Of a stretch of 64,000 nucleotides of DNA, positions 56,153-64,000 are shown in pieces. The DNA is taken from contig NZ_PEFL01000002.1 of NCBI RefSeq assembly GCF_002754475.1, positions 372,001 to 436,000 on the forward strand, in the 5' to 3' direction. Source of the DNA: Comamonas sp. 26. GTDB taxonomy: Bacteria > Pseudomonadota > Gammaproteobacteria > Burkholderiales > Burkholderiaceae_C. The translations under genes and the position numbers were made by a program. The notes under the pieces are model-generated. The model was not told where the DNA came from and made no database searches. It saw only the letters and a program-made list of their open reading frames with translations. Positions within the stretch are counted from its first letter, which is position 1, and every line of letters begins with the position of its first letter.

Positions 56153-56866
56153 ATGCCTTTGTTGCAGTACGGACGAACCACCATCGAATGGCGCTTTCAG
56201 CCAGATGCAACTTTGAAGCGCCACTACGTGACAGTCGAACGTGGTCAGGCTGTACTGCTGCGTGGACCCTTGGTAAATGAAATTGAGCAAGAGGCTCTTG
56301 TTCGCCAACGTGCTCGCTGGATTCGAGAAAAGCTATCGCAGGTCAATCAGCCACAAGCTATTGAGCCTATCGTCACGGGTAGTCGCTTGCGCTACTGTGG
56401 TCGCAGCTACTTCACGGAAGTAAGGCATGCGCCAAACTTGACCACGCCTCAGCTGACGTTCACAGCATCCCGCTTCATCGTAGAAAACCCAACGGGGTTG
56501 AGCATCGAGCCCGACATACTCGCCCCTTTACTAGATGGCTTCTATCGTGAACGTGCTCACGAAAAACTCTTGACTCGTGTGCGTCACTGGGAGCGTCAGA
56601 CGGGAATGCAAACTCATGGCACACGCATTCGGCATTTCCAGAGTCGCTGGGCCAGCTGCAACTCGCAAAACGTATTGGAGTTTGATCCACGTGTGATGGA
56701 ACTATCGGCTAGCGTGCAAGACTATGTGATCGTGCATGAGCTGTGCCATACAGTGGAAAAGAGCCATACCAAAGCTTTCTGGGGATTGGTTGCCAAGCAC
56801 ATGCCTCGCTGGCAACAACACCATGCACTGCTTGATGCTGCCAATCTAACTCCGCGCAAAATTTAA
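56153..56866 (+). CDS. M48-type metallopeptidase (YgjP/DUF45 family)
   Basis: A 237-aa protein of the YgjP-like M48 zinc metallopeptidase family, common directly after hsdR. The zinc motif is HELCH at residues 195-199 (DYVIVHELCHTVEKSHTKAF), with the preceding RWASCNSQ and FDPRVMELS text of the family. It starts one base after the hsdR stop, so it is the last gene of the operon. Its job in restriction systems is not established; restriction alleviation by proteolysis is an idea only. Confidence 0.9.
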   Translation: MPLLQYGRTTIEWRFQPDATLKRHYVTVERGQAVLLRGPLVNEIEQEALVRQRARWIREKLSQVNQPQAIEPIVTGSRLRYCGRSYFTEVRHAPNLTTPQLTFTASRFIVENPTGLSIEPDILAPLLDGFYRERAHEKLLTRVRHWERQTGMQTHGTRIRHFQSRWASCNSQNVLEFDPRVMELSASVQDYVIVHELCHTVEKSHTKAFWGLVAKHMPRWQQHHALLDAANLTPRKI

Positions 56867-56966
56867 ATGCGGTGCAAGCTGCTCGACCCATAGAGCGACT
56901 TCATGTCACATTGAAGTTCTTTGTTTAGATCGGCTTCATAGTGGCATTTAACTGTCATTGGGGCTC

Positions 56967-57143
56967 TTACCACCGAAGGATGACAGCCACAACACTCGGA
57001 ATCACAATGGCCAAACAAAAGCCTAGATAGCGAATCGTGTATCCATTTTGGTGACGCCTCCATGCTTCCAGCTTCACTTCAGGAGGATCACTTTGGAAGT
57101 ACTTGAAATTGTCCGGTTCTTTGGGAAATTTTGGCATTGGCAT
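56967..57143 (-). CDS. Tiny membrane protein, 58 aa, downstream of the M/S-like fusion
   Basis: A 58-codon gene starting MPMPKFPKEPDNFKYFQSDP, then PEVKLEAWRRHQNG and a single hydrophobic helix YLGFCLAIVIPSVVAVILRW at the C-terminus. AGGAAGGG lies nine bases before the ATG at 57143. It starts 18 bp after the stop of the methylase-like gene, so it is cotranscribed. N-in, with a 35-residue cytoplasmic part, is a reasonable guess. Tiny single-helix proteins next to nucleic-acid enzymes are often effectors or inhibitors, but nothing proves this here. Confidence 0.6.
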   Translation of the reverse strand: MPMPKFPKEPDNFKYFQSDPPEVKLEAWRRHQNGYTIRYLGFCLAIVIPSVVAVILRW

Positions 57144-57160
57144 AGTGATTCCCTTCCTGC

Positions 57161-58981
57161 TCAAGGCTGTGCCCATAGATGCGCTGCGATGGCGGCCTGC
57201 TCATTGCGCAACTGGTCGATTTGATCTTGTAGGTTGTCCTCAAGCTCTAATGCTTGGATGGCCTCATCTTGTTGTTGAGAGTTGGGCAGCCATATCGAAA
57301 GCGCCATAAGTTCTCGCAACTGAATCAAGGGCGTCGTTGCACCAACCACAATGCTTTGCAAAAGCTCCTGCCCCTGGTTGGAACGTAGTAGCAGGAACAA
57401 TGCTCGTGCATCTATGGGGGTGGATGCATGCATGCGCAGCACAATCCCCGATTGGCCGACAATCCAAGGTGTGGATAACTGAAGTACATCTTTTGAAACG
57501 ATGCCGACTTTTCCTGCACCACCTTTAACAATGAGCACTATGTCTAGCGGCTCTAGGTAGAGCGATTCAGTCTGAGCCAAAAGCTGTACAGGTAGGTCAA
57601 GCTGCCGTTGTGCATCCCTAATATAGCCATGAGAAGGCAGGTCTTGTGCACCGACCTCATGCACTCTGAAGGTGCTCTCCATCGACTGCGAAGCTTTGCG
57701 AAGAGTCGGATGCAGTGGGCGCACTGTATGCACTAAATCTGCTAAACGAACCAATGGTTGCGAAGGTGATGGCGTAAATGAGGATGTTGCTTGCGCAAGG
57801 AGACGACTGACCTGTAACGTATTTGCGTCCAGTATTTCTGAGCGTGTTCGCGTAGCCTCGTTTGTCGATGGCAACAAAGCTGGTGACTGAATACGACGAG
57901 CTAAGTGAACTGGGTCAATCAAGCTCCACCGTGTTTTGGACACTGCTTTATAAAAGGGGCCATTGCCCACATCAATAAAGTGAACTTGCTCATTCCCTCC
58001 GCGCGGGTCCAAGACGAGAACTGCAGTGGCAACACCCGTGACTGGCAGCAGTCCTTTAGGCATTGCCAATACTGCGTGGATCATTCCACGTTGCACAAGA
58101 TCATTGCGCAACTGAGCTTCAGCACCGGCACCAGACAGCAATGTACTGGGCACAAGAACTACCACTCGACGCTTTGCCTGGGCCAACAAATGCCTTACGA
58201 CAAGCACGGTGCCAGATGTGGTTTGCTCAGGAAATCGGCACCATTGATCTTGCTGTGACAAATCACGCTCATAGCGCATCCCGAAGGGGGGACATGCAAG
58301 AGCCACATCGAACTGAATCAGTCCGCCCTTCTGACTTAATGCTGTCGGGTGCACCACTGGATCAGTGCAATGCACAGGCGCTTCAAGATTAGCAAGTAAT
58401 TGCACGAGACGCGTGACATTTTGGCGTTCAGGAGTCTCGGTGTACGGCATGGCACCCAGCCGATGCACTGCAACAGAAAACTGAGAAGACGTGTCCCAAG
58501 GAGTGTAGACATTGTCGCGCCCCTTTACGTCTCCAAGCTCCACCATAAGTTCAACTAACTCGCGAGGGAGTAACGGAAAAGAGCCGTATGCATGAGAAGC
58601 TAGCGACTCACCTTGCCCAAACGAGTCTGTATTCAGAGACAGAACCTCCTCCAGCGACAGATTGTCTAGTTTGCCGTTTTGCAGAATCTTCCAAGCCGTA
58701 TGAACCAGCGTCTCAATATTTTCTTGAGGCAGGCCTTTGAGGGGCAGTAGATCACTCAGAAGTTGATCTTCCGAAGCCGCGATGGCTTGCGACAGAGCAT
58801 TGCTGATAGACGTTTGCCCATGTTTCAGGGCGTTTTGGACCTTAGCCGATTCTGGCAAACGATTGAGTTCAGAGAGCTTAGCCCACCCAAGAAGGGCCCA
58901 CCCCACAGCAAAGGCGACACTCGGACTGAGTGCTTGATCAAGCAAGTGGCGGAAAAGGTCTGAAGGTTGGGCTGCATTCAT
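57161..58981 (-). CDS. HsdM/HsdS-like fusion protein with degenerate methylase motifs
   Basis: A 606-aa protein of the N-6 DNA methylase family. An N-terminal helical domain (about 1-145) is followed by a methylase domain in which motif I is VYTPWDTSSQF (158-168), not the usual DPxCGSGG, and the catalytic motif is ACPPF (229-233) with Cys for Asn/Asp. Later text VLVVRHLLAQAKRRVVVLVP and VATAVLVLDPRGGNEQVHFI fits the HsdM fold. The last 170 residues (RDAQRQLDLPVQLLAQ, LDIVLIVKGGAGKVGIVSK, TTPLIQLRELMALSIWLPN) look like one half of HsdS. I choose the ATG at 58981; an upstream one at 59011 adds ten residues. Catalysis is doubtful; DNA reading is likely. A tiny membrane protein gene follows. Confidence 0.75.
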   Translation of the reverse strand: MNAAQPSDLFRHLLDQALSPSVAFAVGWALLGWAKLSELNRLPESAKVQNALKHGQTSISNALSQAIAASEDQLLSDLLPLKGLPQENIETLVHTAWKILQNGKLDNLSLEEVLSLNTDSFGQGESLASHAYGSFPLLPRELVELMVELGDVKGRDNVYTPWDTSSQFSVAVHRLGAMPYTETPERQNVTRLVQLLANLEAPVHCTDPVVHPTALSQKGGLIQFDVALACPPFGMRYERDLSQQDQWCRFPEQTTSGTVLVVRHLLAQAKRRVVVLVPSTLLSGAGAEAQLRNDLVQRGMIHAVLAMPKGLLPVTGVATAVLVLDPRGGNEQVHFIDVGNGPFYKAVSKTRWSLIDPVHLARRIQSPALLPSTNEATRTRSEILDANTLQVSRLLAQATSSFTPSPSQPLVRLADLVHTVRPLHPTLRKASQSMESTFRVHEVGAQDLPSHGYIRDAQRQLDLPVQLLAQTESLYLEPLDIVLIVKGGAGKVGIVSKDVLQLSTPWIVGQSGIVLRMHASTPIDARALFLLLRSNQGQELLQSIVVGATTPLIQLRELMALSIWLPNSQQQDEAIQALELEDNLQDQIDQLRNEQAAIAAHLWAQP

Positions 58982-59011
58982 GAATCGAAGTATTACATAC
59001 TTCGGATTCAT

Positions 59012-59367
59012 TCATCAAGAGCGCCAACAGAATTTTGTTTTGCTTGCTCAGCATCGGTGCCCAAGGTCCCGTCAATTTGGCTTTAAAAGTTTTTGGGGAC
59101 CATGCTTTTGGTTGCAGTCAGCAGTCACTAACTCAAAGCCAAATGGATAGTCTGGACGGCATCACACGATCAATGTCTGCAAGCTCATTTCCGTAGACCA
59201 GCCGCGTTCCACGATGCTAGCGAGAAGCCACCAGAACGGCCATGGCGGCGTTTCCTGCAGCTTGGCTATGTGGTGCAAAAATTCGCTCTTGGAACGAAAA
59301 ATGACCAGACAGCGCATGCCATCCGGCCATCAGTTCAGCAGTCATACTGCCACCAACATCACAAAAG
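59012..59367. other. Gene-free spacer between UvrD-like helicase and M/S-like fusion genes
   Basis: About 355 bp that should hold the helicase terminator and fusion-gene promoter. The minus strand contains a 51-codon open fragment (59162-59317) described separately. No other gene is seen. Confidence 0.5.
59162..59317 (-). pseudogene. Possible remnant of a PDDEXK/DUF1016-type nuclease gene
   Basis: The fragment reads MRCLVIFRSKSEFLHHIAKL then QETPPWPFWWLLASIVERGW and STEMSLQTLIV. The end, IVERGWSTEMSLQTLI, recalls the AIENGWSRNVLxLQIE motif of DUF1016 (YhcG) nucleases. Flanking frames are broken and it is far shorter than the family. This is a weak, motif-only call and may be chance. Confidence 0.2.
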
Positions 59368-61200
59368 CTAGCCCTGCACCTGAGTCAAAGTTCGTTGAAC
59401 ATTGGCTGGCTGCAGCAGGCTACTGAGTTCCTTAGACTTTTTATAGCTTTGAGCATGCGGCATAGGGGCGTAGTACAGCCGAACGGCATTGCGTGCCCGC
59501 GTAACGGCAACATACAGAAGCCGACGCTCCTCTGCCAGCGCGGTCTCCGACTTGGCATGGAAGATCGGCAACTCACCGTCAGCGACACCGACCACAAACA
59601 CGTGGTCCCACTCACCACCTTTGGCTTTGTGGATAGTCATGGTCTGCACCACTGGCTTCTCTTGCTTGGTAGCGCGGAGCATTTCAAGGCCATTGGAATA
59701 GTCACGGCATTTCGCGCCCCAAAAATTTAGACCATCTCGGACGTCCTTGTTGGAACGCACGCCGCCGAGAACTTTCAAGTAAATGTCCCGGCATTCTTTG
59801 TAGCGCCCCTCTAGCGAGGATGAGCTGGCTGCTTTCTGCAGACTGCGCGCCCTGCTTTTCCAGTCTTGCTTGGCCGTCAGCTTCACTTTGCGAAACGCAT
59901 GCGCCACCGCATCAGGATCAATTGCCGCTTGAATACGTTCATGCCGATCAACCAGACTAACCAGTCGCAGCACACGCTGAACATGCTGTAAATCACGCGC
60001 AATGCCCTTCCTCGCGGAATTTATGTCCAGAGCCAGCAAGCTCTGCTCCACCGTCTTCAAAGTTGAGTTGGTACGAGCAAGCACAGCAATACTTGAGGCA
60101 TCGACGCCCTGCTCCAGTAGTTGCTGAATGTCCCGGACAACGACATGCGCCCGCTCTATAGGGCCACCGCTAGTCACCAGTGCCGGCTTCACGCCATCCC
60201 GCATAGTCACGATCTTTTGAGTGCTCTTGCCAGCAACAGCCATTGCCAGCTCTGCGGTCTGGCGGTGCAGGCGGTGAGACTCCGGCAGAGGCATGACAAC
60301 GACATCGTCAACAACCTGATCCAGCGGCGTATAACTGCTACCGCTAAAGCCGTAGATCGCCTGCTCAGGGTCGCCAAAGGCCATAAGCTGGCAACCACGC
60401 TTGACCAGTGAGGCTAGCAGCAAATTTTGGGCGGCGCTGCCATCTTGGAACTCATCGACCAGCACATGGGTGTAAGGAATTTCAGCCCCGCCATCAAGTA
60501 CATCAACCGCTTTTTCCAGCATGTCTCCGAAGTCCAGTTTGCCCGCAGCTTTTTTTGCACGCGCAAAGCGCTTCTGCACGGCCAAGGCAATCGGGGCATA
60601 AGTAGCAAGACCAGCTGAGAACTTTCGTGAGGTCATCACATCACTGAGCTTCTGCTTCGAGGCCTGAGCAAAGCTCAGCGCTTTTAACAACTGCTTCAAA
60701 CGACGCGAGTCCTTCAGCAACTCACGCACCAGACGAAGCCGCTCCCGGCGTTCGGATTTATTTAACTTGACCCACAACTTGCGATCAGAGGCATCTTTCC
60801 GGCAACGGCGCAAAGCTTCTTTCAACAACACTAGACTTTCTGTGCTTGTAGGCACACCACCACCGCAGCCACCTGCGCGGGTCACTAGACTTAGGGCAAA
60901 GGCGTGAGTGGTCTGTGTGGTGGGCAACTCATTACCAACAGCAGACTTCTTCTGCGGTAGTGACTTCTTGCCAGAGTTGCCCTTCTGCTTGAGGCTGCGC
61001 TGAAGTCGATTGCGGAACTCATCAACAGAATTTTTGGCGAAGCTCAAGACCAGAATTTGTGAAGCTGGCGTTCCGTTGCGCATCAAGTGCTTGACACGCT
61101 GTATGAGCGTGGTGGTCTTGCCACTGCCAGGACTGGCGCGCACTTCCACGCATGGCAGCGTGGTATGCACTATCTGGCGCTGATGAGTGGTTGGCTTCAT
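59368..61200 (-). CDS. UvrD/Rep-family (superfamily 1) DNA helicase
   Basis: A 610-aa SF1A helicase. Motif I is RASPGSGKTTTLIQR (Walker A at about 22-30), Ia LSFAKNSVDEF, motif II VLVDEFQDGS (247-256), motif III GDPEQAIYGFSG, motif V MTIHKAKGGEWDHVFVVG and motif VI LLYVAVTRARNAVRLYY. All are intact, so it should be an active 3'-5' helicase. It is shorter than UvrD (about 720 aa) and has an unusual basic Lys-rich loop (KGNSGKKSLPQKKS) after motif Ia. It lies between the Rep-like gene (164 bp upstream) and the M/S-like fusion, all on the minus strand. It may serve element replication or defence. Confidence 0.9.
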   Translation of the reverse strand: MKPTTHQRQIVHTTLPCVEVRASPGSGKTTTLIQRVKHLMRNGTPASQILVLSFAKNSVDEFRNRLQRSLKQKGNSGKKSLPQKKSAVGNELPTTQTTHAFALSLVTRAGGCGGGVPTSTESLVLLKEALRRCRKDASDRKLWVKLNKSERRERLRLVRELLKDSRRLKQLLKALSFAQASKQKLSDVMTSRKFSAGLATYAPIALAVQKRFARAKKAAGKLDFGDMLEKAVDVLDGGAEIPYTHVLVDEFQDGSAAQNLLLASLVKRGCQLMAFGDPEQAIYGFSGSSYTPLDQVVDDVVVMPLPESHRLHRQTAELAMAVAGKSTQKIVTMRDGVKPALVTSGGPIERAHVVVRDIQQLLEQGVDASSIAVLARTNSTLKTVEQSLLALDINSARKGIARDLQHVQRVLRLVSLVDRHERIQAAIDPDAVAHAFRKVKLTAKQDWKSRARSLQKAASSSSLEGRYKECRDIYLKVLGGVRSNKDVRDGLNFWGAKCRDYSNGLEMLRATKQEKPVVQTMTIHKAKGGEWDHVFVVGVADGELPIFHAKSETALAEERRLLYVAVTRARNAVRLYYAPMPHAQSYKKSKELSSLLQPANVQRTLTQVQG

Positions 61201-61364
61201 TTGGGTTATGGTTTTATGGCCTGAATTTCAGTGATTGCATGTGCCATGCAGATAAAGAAATCATCGAGAAAACACATGTTTTTTGAAGAAAAGAGCTGGT
61301 GAGATGACTCGTTTTTTTGACGTGTTTTCCGAAATAATTGGCTTCTATATCAGTAGTGCTCGGC

Positions 61365-62207
61365 CTACTTTTTGATGCGCTTCATCAGCCCGTTCCAGTC
61401 TGTTTTTGCCAGATGGCGCTCAAGCTCGGGAGTCGCCTTGAGCGCGTTATGCATGATGAACCGGCCATCAATGCTGTGCTTATCGATCCAACGGTTTGCA
61501 CGTTTGAGGTATGCCGTGTCCGAAGCATCTGCGCGGCCGCCACAGCAAGCGGCCAGCAAACGGCCCAACTCAGTTTTGCTTGGCGGCAGCGCGTAGAACT
61601 TCAGGCTTCTTCCCCAGAACTGCTTATGGCTAAAAACGATGAGGTCTTCCAACGTGCGGATGCCGTGCTTTCTCAAGGCATCCTTGCCACTCAGGCGCAG
61701 CTCAACGTGAAAGCACTCCATGGCGTCGGCATCTGGACGCGCATTGTTGATCTTGCTGGCTTTATCTGCGTAGACCGCCAGGACACTGCCATCACGACCA
61801 CCACTTTCTGCCCGCTGACCGCAGTAAAAGGTGCCTTCGCATTGAACGAAGAGTGACCGCTGGCTCGGCACTTTTACGGAACCGAGAAACGCAGTGAGTA
61901 GCGCCATGCGAACCCTGTTGGGTAGAGTCACATCGCGGGCCAACTCGACATAGGTTGGATCGGCATTAGTTTCTGCCCTCAGAATTTCTTTCGCCATACG
62001 CAGACACTTGCGTGTCGGCTGAAACAGCTCCAGCTTGCACTTGCGGTTAGCCTGAAATTTGGGCTGATCGTTCGTCACAGTCAGACAAGTGCAGTGCTCG
62101 CGCAGCTCTTCAAATTCAGCGTCTGAAGCCGGACGGTCTAGCCATATCGTCACACGATCAGCCCCATATACAGGCGAACGAGACACCGCGTTGTTCTCGA
62201 TAGTCAT
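61365..62207 (-). CDS. Replication-initiation-factor-like protein
   Basis: A 280-aa protein; identification is tentative. It has RVTIWLDRPASDAEFEELRE near the start and, in the middle, LAVYADKASKINN followed by MECFHVELRLSGKDALRKHG. The latter matches the YxDKxSKI...CxHxExRxxGxxALRxxGI pattern seen in replication initiation factors of filamentous phages and small plasmids. No catalytic Tyr motif of rolling-circle initiators is obvious. I choose the ATG at 62207; a start at 62285 would overlap the upstream gene region. It is in the same direction as the AlpA-like and RepA-like genes. Confidence 0.6.
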   Translation of the reverse strand: MTIENNAVSRSPVYGADRVTIWLDRPASDAEFEELREHCTCLTVTNDQPKFQANRKCKLELFQPTRKCLRMAKEILRAETNADPTYVELARDVTLPNRVRMALLTAFLGSVKVPSQRSLFVQCEGTFYCGQRAESGGRDGSVLAVYADKASKINNARPDADAMECFHVELRLSGKDALRKHGIRTLEDLIVFSHKQFWGRSLKFYALPPSKTELGRLLAACCGGRADASDTAYLKRANRWIDKHSIDGRFIMHNALKATPELERHLAKTDWNGLMKRIKK

Positions 62208-62306
62208 AATGAGTCTTCTAGAGATTGGGGGGATGTTGCAGGTGTTGCGCGAAATCTGGCTTTGCTTGAGATAGCCGCAAATCACGCAACACGTGCAACA
62301 CAGAGA

Positions 62307-63206
62307 TCACAGACGGTCACCGCGCAAATGGAAAGGCAATGCACCCAGGCGACGAGAGATGGTGCTTTTGTTGTAGCCCAAGGCTTCACCGATCTCCTCC
62401 AACGACTTTTTCTCTTCACGCAGGCGATAGATTTCGCGATCCAGTCTGTCTGGAGAAACGCAGGGCAGGCAGTGGCGTTCAACGCGACCCTCAGCGTCCA
62501 CGCGGATGTTTTCAATCACCGCACTGTGGCCCGTTGCCGCGAGAAAACTACCAGGGATGGGAGTGGCCATAACCGCCGATGAATAGCCCTTGTCAGGTTC
62601 ACAGCGGCAGACTGTGAATACGCCGTTGAAGCAGGAAGACAAGTAGGCTTCTTCCTCTTTGCTGAAGCCCTGAAAGATAAAGATGATCAGCGCCCCCTTG
62701 CCCGCTACAGCACGCTTGAATGCAGACAAATTAGCTTCGGACCAACGCGCCTTTTTGTTAGCAGCGGGGACAACCACGACATGACAGCCCTCTGCTTTCG
62801 GCGGCCCCATGAGAGCACGGCCTTCTTGGCGGCGATAGTCGGGAGGAGTCGGCGTCTTAGGGACGATCACGGAGATATTGGCTTCGCCATCGACAAAACG
62901 AGACACCTGAAATTTCAGATTACTTGCGGAAACATGATCAGCCGCGAATATCTCGACGTTCTTTTGCTGTTCTACAGGCAACCCGAAGATTGAGCCTGCC
63001 GCGCACAAGTCAGCCGCGATTCCATAGGCCACCAACGCTGAAGAAACACCTACACCTACCGAGACCCCGTAGCAGCGAGACTCCGCCAGAGGCAAGGATT
63101 TGTTAGAGACTGAAGATTCTGCCGAACCGCTGCTTTGCGCATCCTTCTTCACAGTTGGCACTGCTGGTTTTTGAGCATTGATTTCACTTGGATTAGATGT
63201 ATTCAT
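62307..63206 (-). CDS. RepA/RecA-fold-like protein with lost P-loop lysine and C-terminal HTH
   Basis: A 299-aa protein. The N-terminal 45 residues are Ser/Pro/Lys-rich. YGVSVGVGVSSALVAYGIAA then DLCAAGSIFGLPVEQQKNVE resembles the P-loop region of mobile-element RepA ATPases (GxGxGKS..LAxxLAxA.AxG..LGLPV) but has Val in place of the Lys. KGALIIFIFQGFSKEEE would be the Walker B-like strand. The last 50 residues, REEKKSLEEIGEALGYNKST followed by ISRRLGALP, form a helix-turn-helix. AGGAGC precedes the ATG. The order AlpA-RepA-like-Rep-like suggests a replication module in which this protein may be a DNA-binding rather than ATPase component. Confidence 0.55.
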   Translation of the reverse strand: MNTSNPSEINAQKPAVPTVKKDAQSSGSAESSVSNKSLPLAESRCYGVSVGVGVSSALVAYGIAADLCAAGSIFGLPVEQQKNVEIFAADHVSASNLKFQVSRFVDGEANISVIVPKTPTPPDYRRQEGRALMGPPKAEGCHVVVVPAANKKARWSEANLSAFKRAVAGKGALIIFIFQGFSKEEEAYLSSCFNGVFTVCRCEPDKGYSSAVMATPIPGSFLAATGHSAVIENIRVDAEGRVERHCLPCVSPDRLDREIYRLREEKKSLEEIGEALGYNKSTISRRLGALPFHLRGDRL

Positions 63207-63323
63207 GGGTAGTTAGCTCCTGGGTGGTAAAAAAATGGCAAAGTGAAGCCCCTGCACCTGTTGATCAGGTGCATACGGTATGAAAAATGGGGGGCTGTTC
63301 CGTGAGCCAGCACTAAGCTGGGA

Positions 63324-63779
63324 TCAGAACTTCGGTGGGTTTGCGATGAGTTCGCGGATGGCGGCACGAGACCAGCCGACTGAGCGGGGGCCAAGTTTTA
63401 CGCCTGCGGGATAGATGCCTTTGAGGACGCCGTCGTACCATGCCGCACGCGAGACCGGATATACCGTCAGAACGTCATTGAGACGTATATAGCCGTCGCT
63501 ATCCAGACAGATCATTGGAAACGGCTTGTGGACTGGATTTTTATAGCGGGCATCTCGGTCAAACTCAGCAGCACTCTCTGGAGTTATGGATGCCACCTGA
63601 ACCACCTGAGGTGTGTCCTGAAGTGCAGCCGTGGCGGTCTGAGTATCGAAGTGCAGGCTCTGCGACACCGTCGATTTACCCACACGCTTCAGCTGTTGGA
63701 AGGCGCGAGAACGAGCCGCCACAGAAGCTTGAGCGAACAACATACGGGGACCGCCGTTCGCGGAGAGGGGAGAATTCAT
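63324..63779 (-). CDS. AlpA-family DNA-binding regulator/excisionase-like protein
   Basis: A 151-aa protein whose last 65 residues are an AlpA/MerR-type winged helix: GYIRLNDVLTVYPVSRAAWY then DGVLKGIYPAGVKLGPRSVG and WSRAAIRELIANPP. AlpA proteins regulate integrase genes or act in excision of integrative elements. The first 85 residues are an unusual extension (FAQASVAARSRAFQQLKRVG and LQDTPQVVQVASITPESAAE) of unknown role. It starts the minus-strand replication/control series. The promoter should lie in 63780-63878, where TCGTTGGAA is repeated twice in tandem. Confidence 0.85.
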   Translation of the reverse strand: MNSPLSANGGPRMLFAQASVAARSRAFQQLKRVGKSTVSQSLHFDTQTATAALQDTPQVVQVASITPESAAEFDRDARYKNPVHKPFPMICLDSDGYIRLNDVLTVYPVSRAAWYDGVLKGIYPAGVKLGPRSVGWSRAAIRELIANPPKF

Positions 63780-63819
63780 GATGCAAGGCTTGGTGAGTGC
63801 TGATGCCTTGCATTCTGGA

Positions 63820-63842
63820 ATTCGTTGGAAATCGTTGGAACT
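63820..63842. repeat. Tandem TCGTTGGAA repeat upstream of the AlpA-like gene
   Basis: TTCGTTGGAAA is followed at once by TCGTTGGAACTG, two copies of TCGTTGGAA spaced about 10 bp (one helical turn), about 45 bp upstream of the AlpA-like start. A candidate operator. Confidence 0.45.
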
Positions 63843-63878
63843 GGGAAAAATGAATTCCCACGTCGGTTTTTCAAATTT

Positions 63879-64000
63879 CTACGTGTGCGCCGCAGGAGAG
63901 GATTGTGCCGACTTCGCATTCTCTTCAAGCTTGGCTCGAATCTTCTTTACCTCTTCTTCACCGAGCCTCTGAACGGCGGTCACAAAAGCATTCTGTACAG
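63879..64000 (-). CDS. C-terminal part of an unidentified protein (5' end outside window)
   Basis: A frame open to the window edge on the minus strand ends at TAG 63879-63881. Its last 39 codons read VQNAFVTAVQRLGEEEVKKI then RAKLEENAKSAQSSPAAHT, a charged helix with a Ser/Ala/Pro-rich end. The adjacent AlpA-like gene starts 100 bp downstream in the same direction. Too little is visible to assign a family. Confidence 0.5.
   Translation of the reverse strand, partial: VQNAFVTAVQRLGEEEVKKIRAKLEENAKSAQSSPAAHT

Noticed and set aside
59214..59426. 70-codon plus-strand frame overlapping the UvrD-like gene end
   Set aside because: Overlaps a well-supported helicase gene and has no motif or ribosome binding site.
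1..64000. CRISPR arrays
   Set aside because: No regularly spaced repeats of 24-40 nt were seen anywhere in the window, and no cas genes.
37238..64000. Insertion sequences in the island
   Set aside because: No DDE transposase or IS-like terminal inverted repeats with target duplications were recognised.

Overview
The window reads as a chromosome segment of a Comamonadaceae betaproteobacterium, most probably Comamonas or a close relative. This rests on gene content (ileS-lspA, an RpfE-type gene beside recJ, PHP-yciO-S2P-trpS, DUF3422, tctBA, several chemoreceptors), high GC in the left part, and a dispersed palindromic intergenic repeat built around GCTAGCGCTTAT. The genus is inference; no 16S rRNA is present.

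Positions 1-36.9 kb are ordinary core chromosome. In order: the 3' end of ileS and lspA; a membrane protein; a Na/Pi cotransporter; a decayed gene (about 3.97-4.66 kb); a Nudix hydrolase; a DMT exporter; an atypical SDR; DUF3422; tctA/tctB without tctC; an orphan GspE/PilB-type ATPase; a FlxA-like protein; a spermidine-synthase-like protein; a family 6 uracil/hypoxanthine glycosylase; TatD; a soluble double-PAS chemoreceptor; lolD/lolC-E; RpfE-recJ; two paralogous chemoreceptors; and a PHP-yciO-(inserted chemoreceptor)-S2P-trpS block. The section ends with a three-gene signalling locus (OmpR-type regulator, LysM-FecR protein, CHASE2 histidine kinase) and tRNA-Arg(ACG).

From about 37.04 kb to the right edge the DNA is a mobile island. 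It begins with a 47-nt 3' fragment of a CAT-anticodon tRNA (an attachment-site remnant) and a tyrosine integrase pointing inward. GC is lower, chromosomal repeats stop, and many genes are unfamiliar. Cargo runs as follows: an unknown 431-aa protein; two tiny genes; an antitoxin-like relic; a Gly-rich protein coupled to a twice-frameshifted FAD oxidoreductase; a secreted alpha/beta hydrolase; a lipoprotein and XRE regulator; a papain-like peptidase with a plasmid-type partner; a second tyrosine recombinase; a complete type I restriction-modification operon (hsdM-hsdS-LOTUS protein-hsdR-M48 metallopeptidase); a degenerate HsdM/HsdS-like fusion followed by a tiny membrane protein; a UvrD-like helicase; and a replication/control module (AlpA-like regulator, RepA-like protein with a broken P-loop, Rep-like protein) on the minus strand at the right end. 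The polarity of the tRNA fragment predicts that the far end of the island, with an intact tRNA, lies beyond this window.

The best candidates for something undescribed are the HsdM/S-like fusion plus tiny membrane protein (with the UvrD-like helicase upstream), the Gly-rich/FAD oxidoreductase pair, and the LOTUS protein translationally coupled inside the type I R-M operon. All functional links are inferred from sequence reading and gene order; no database search was run.
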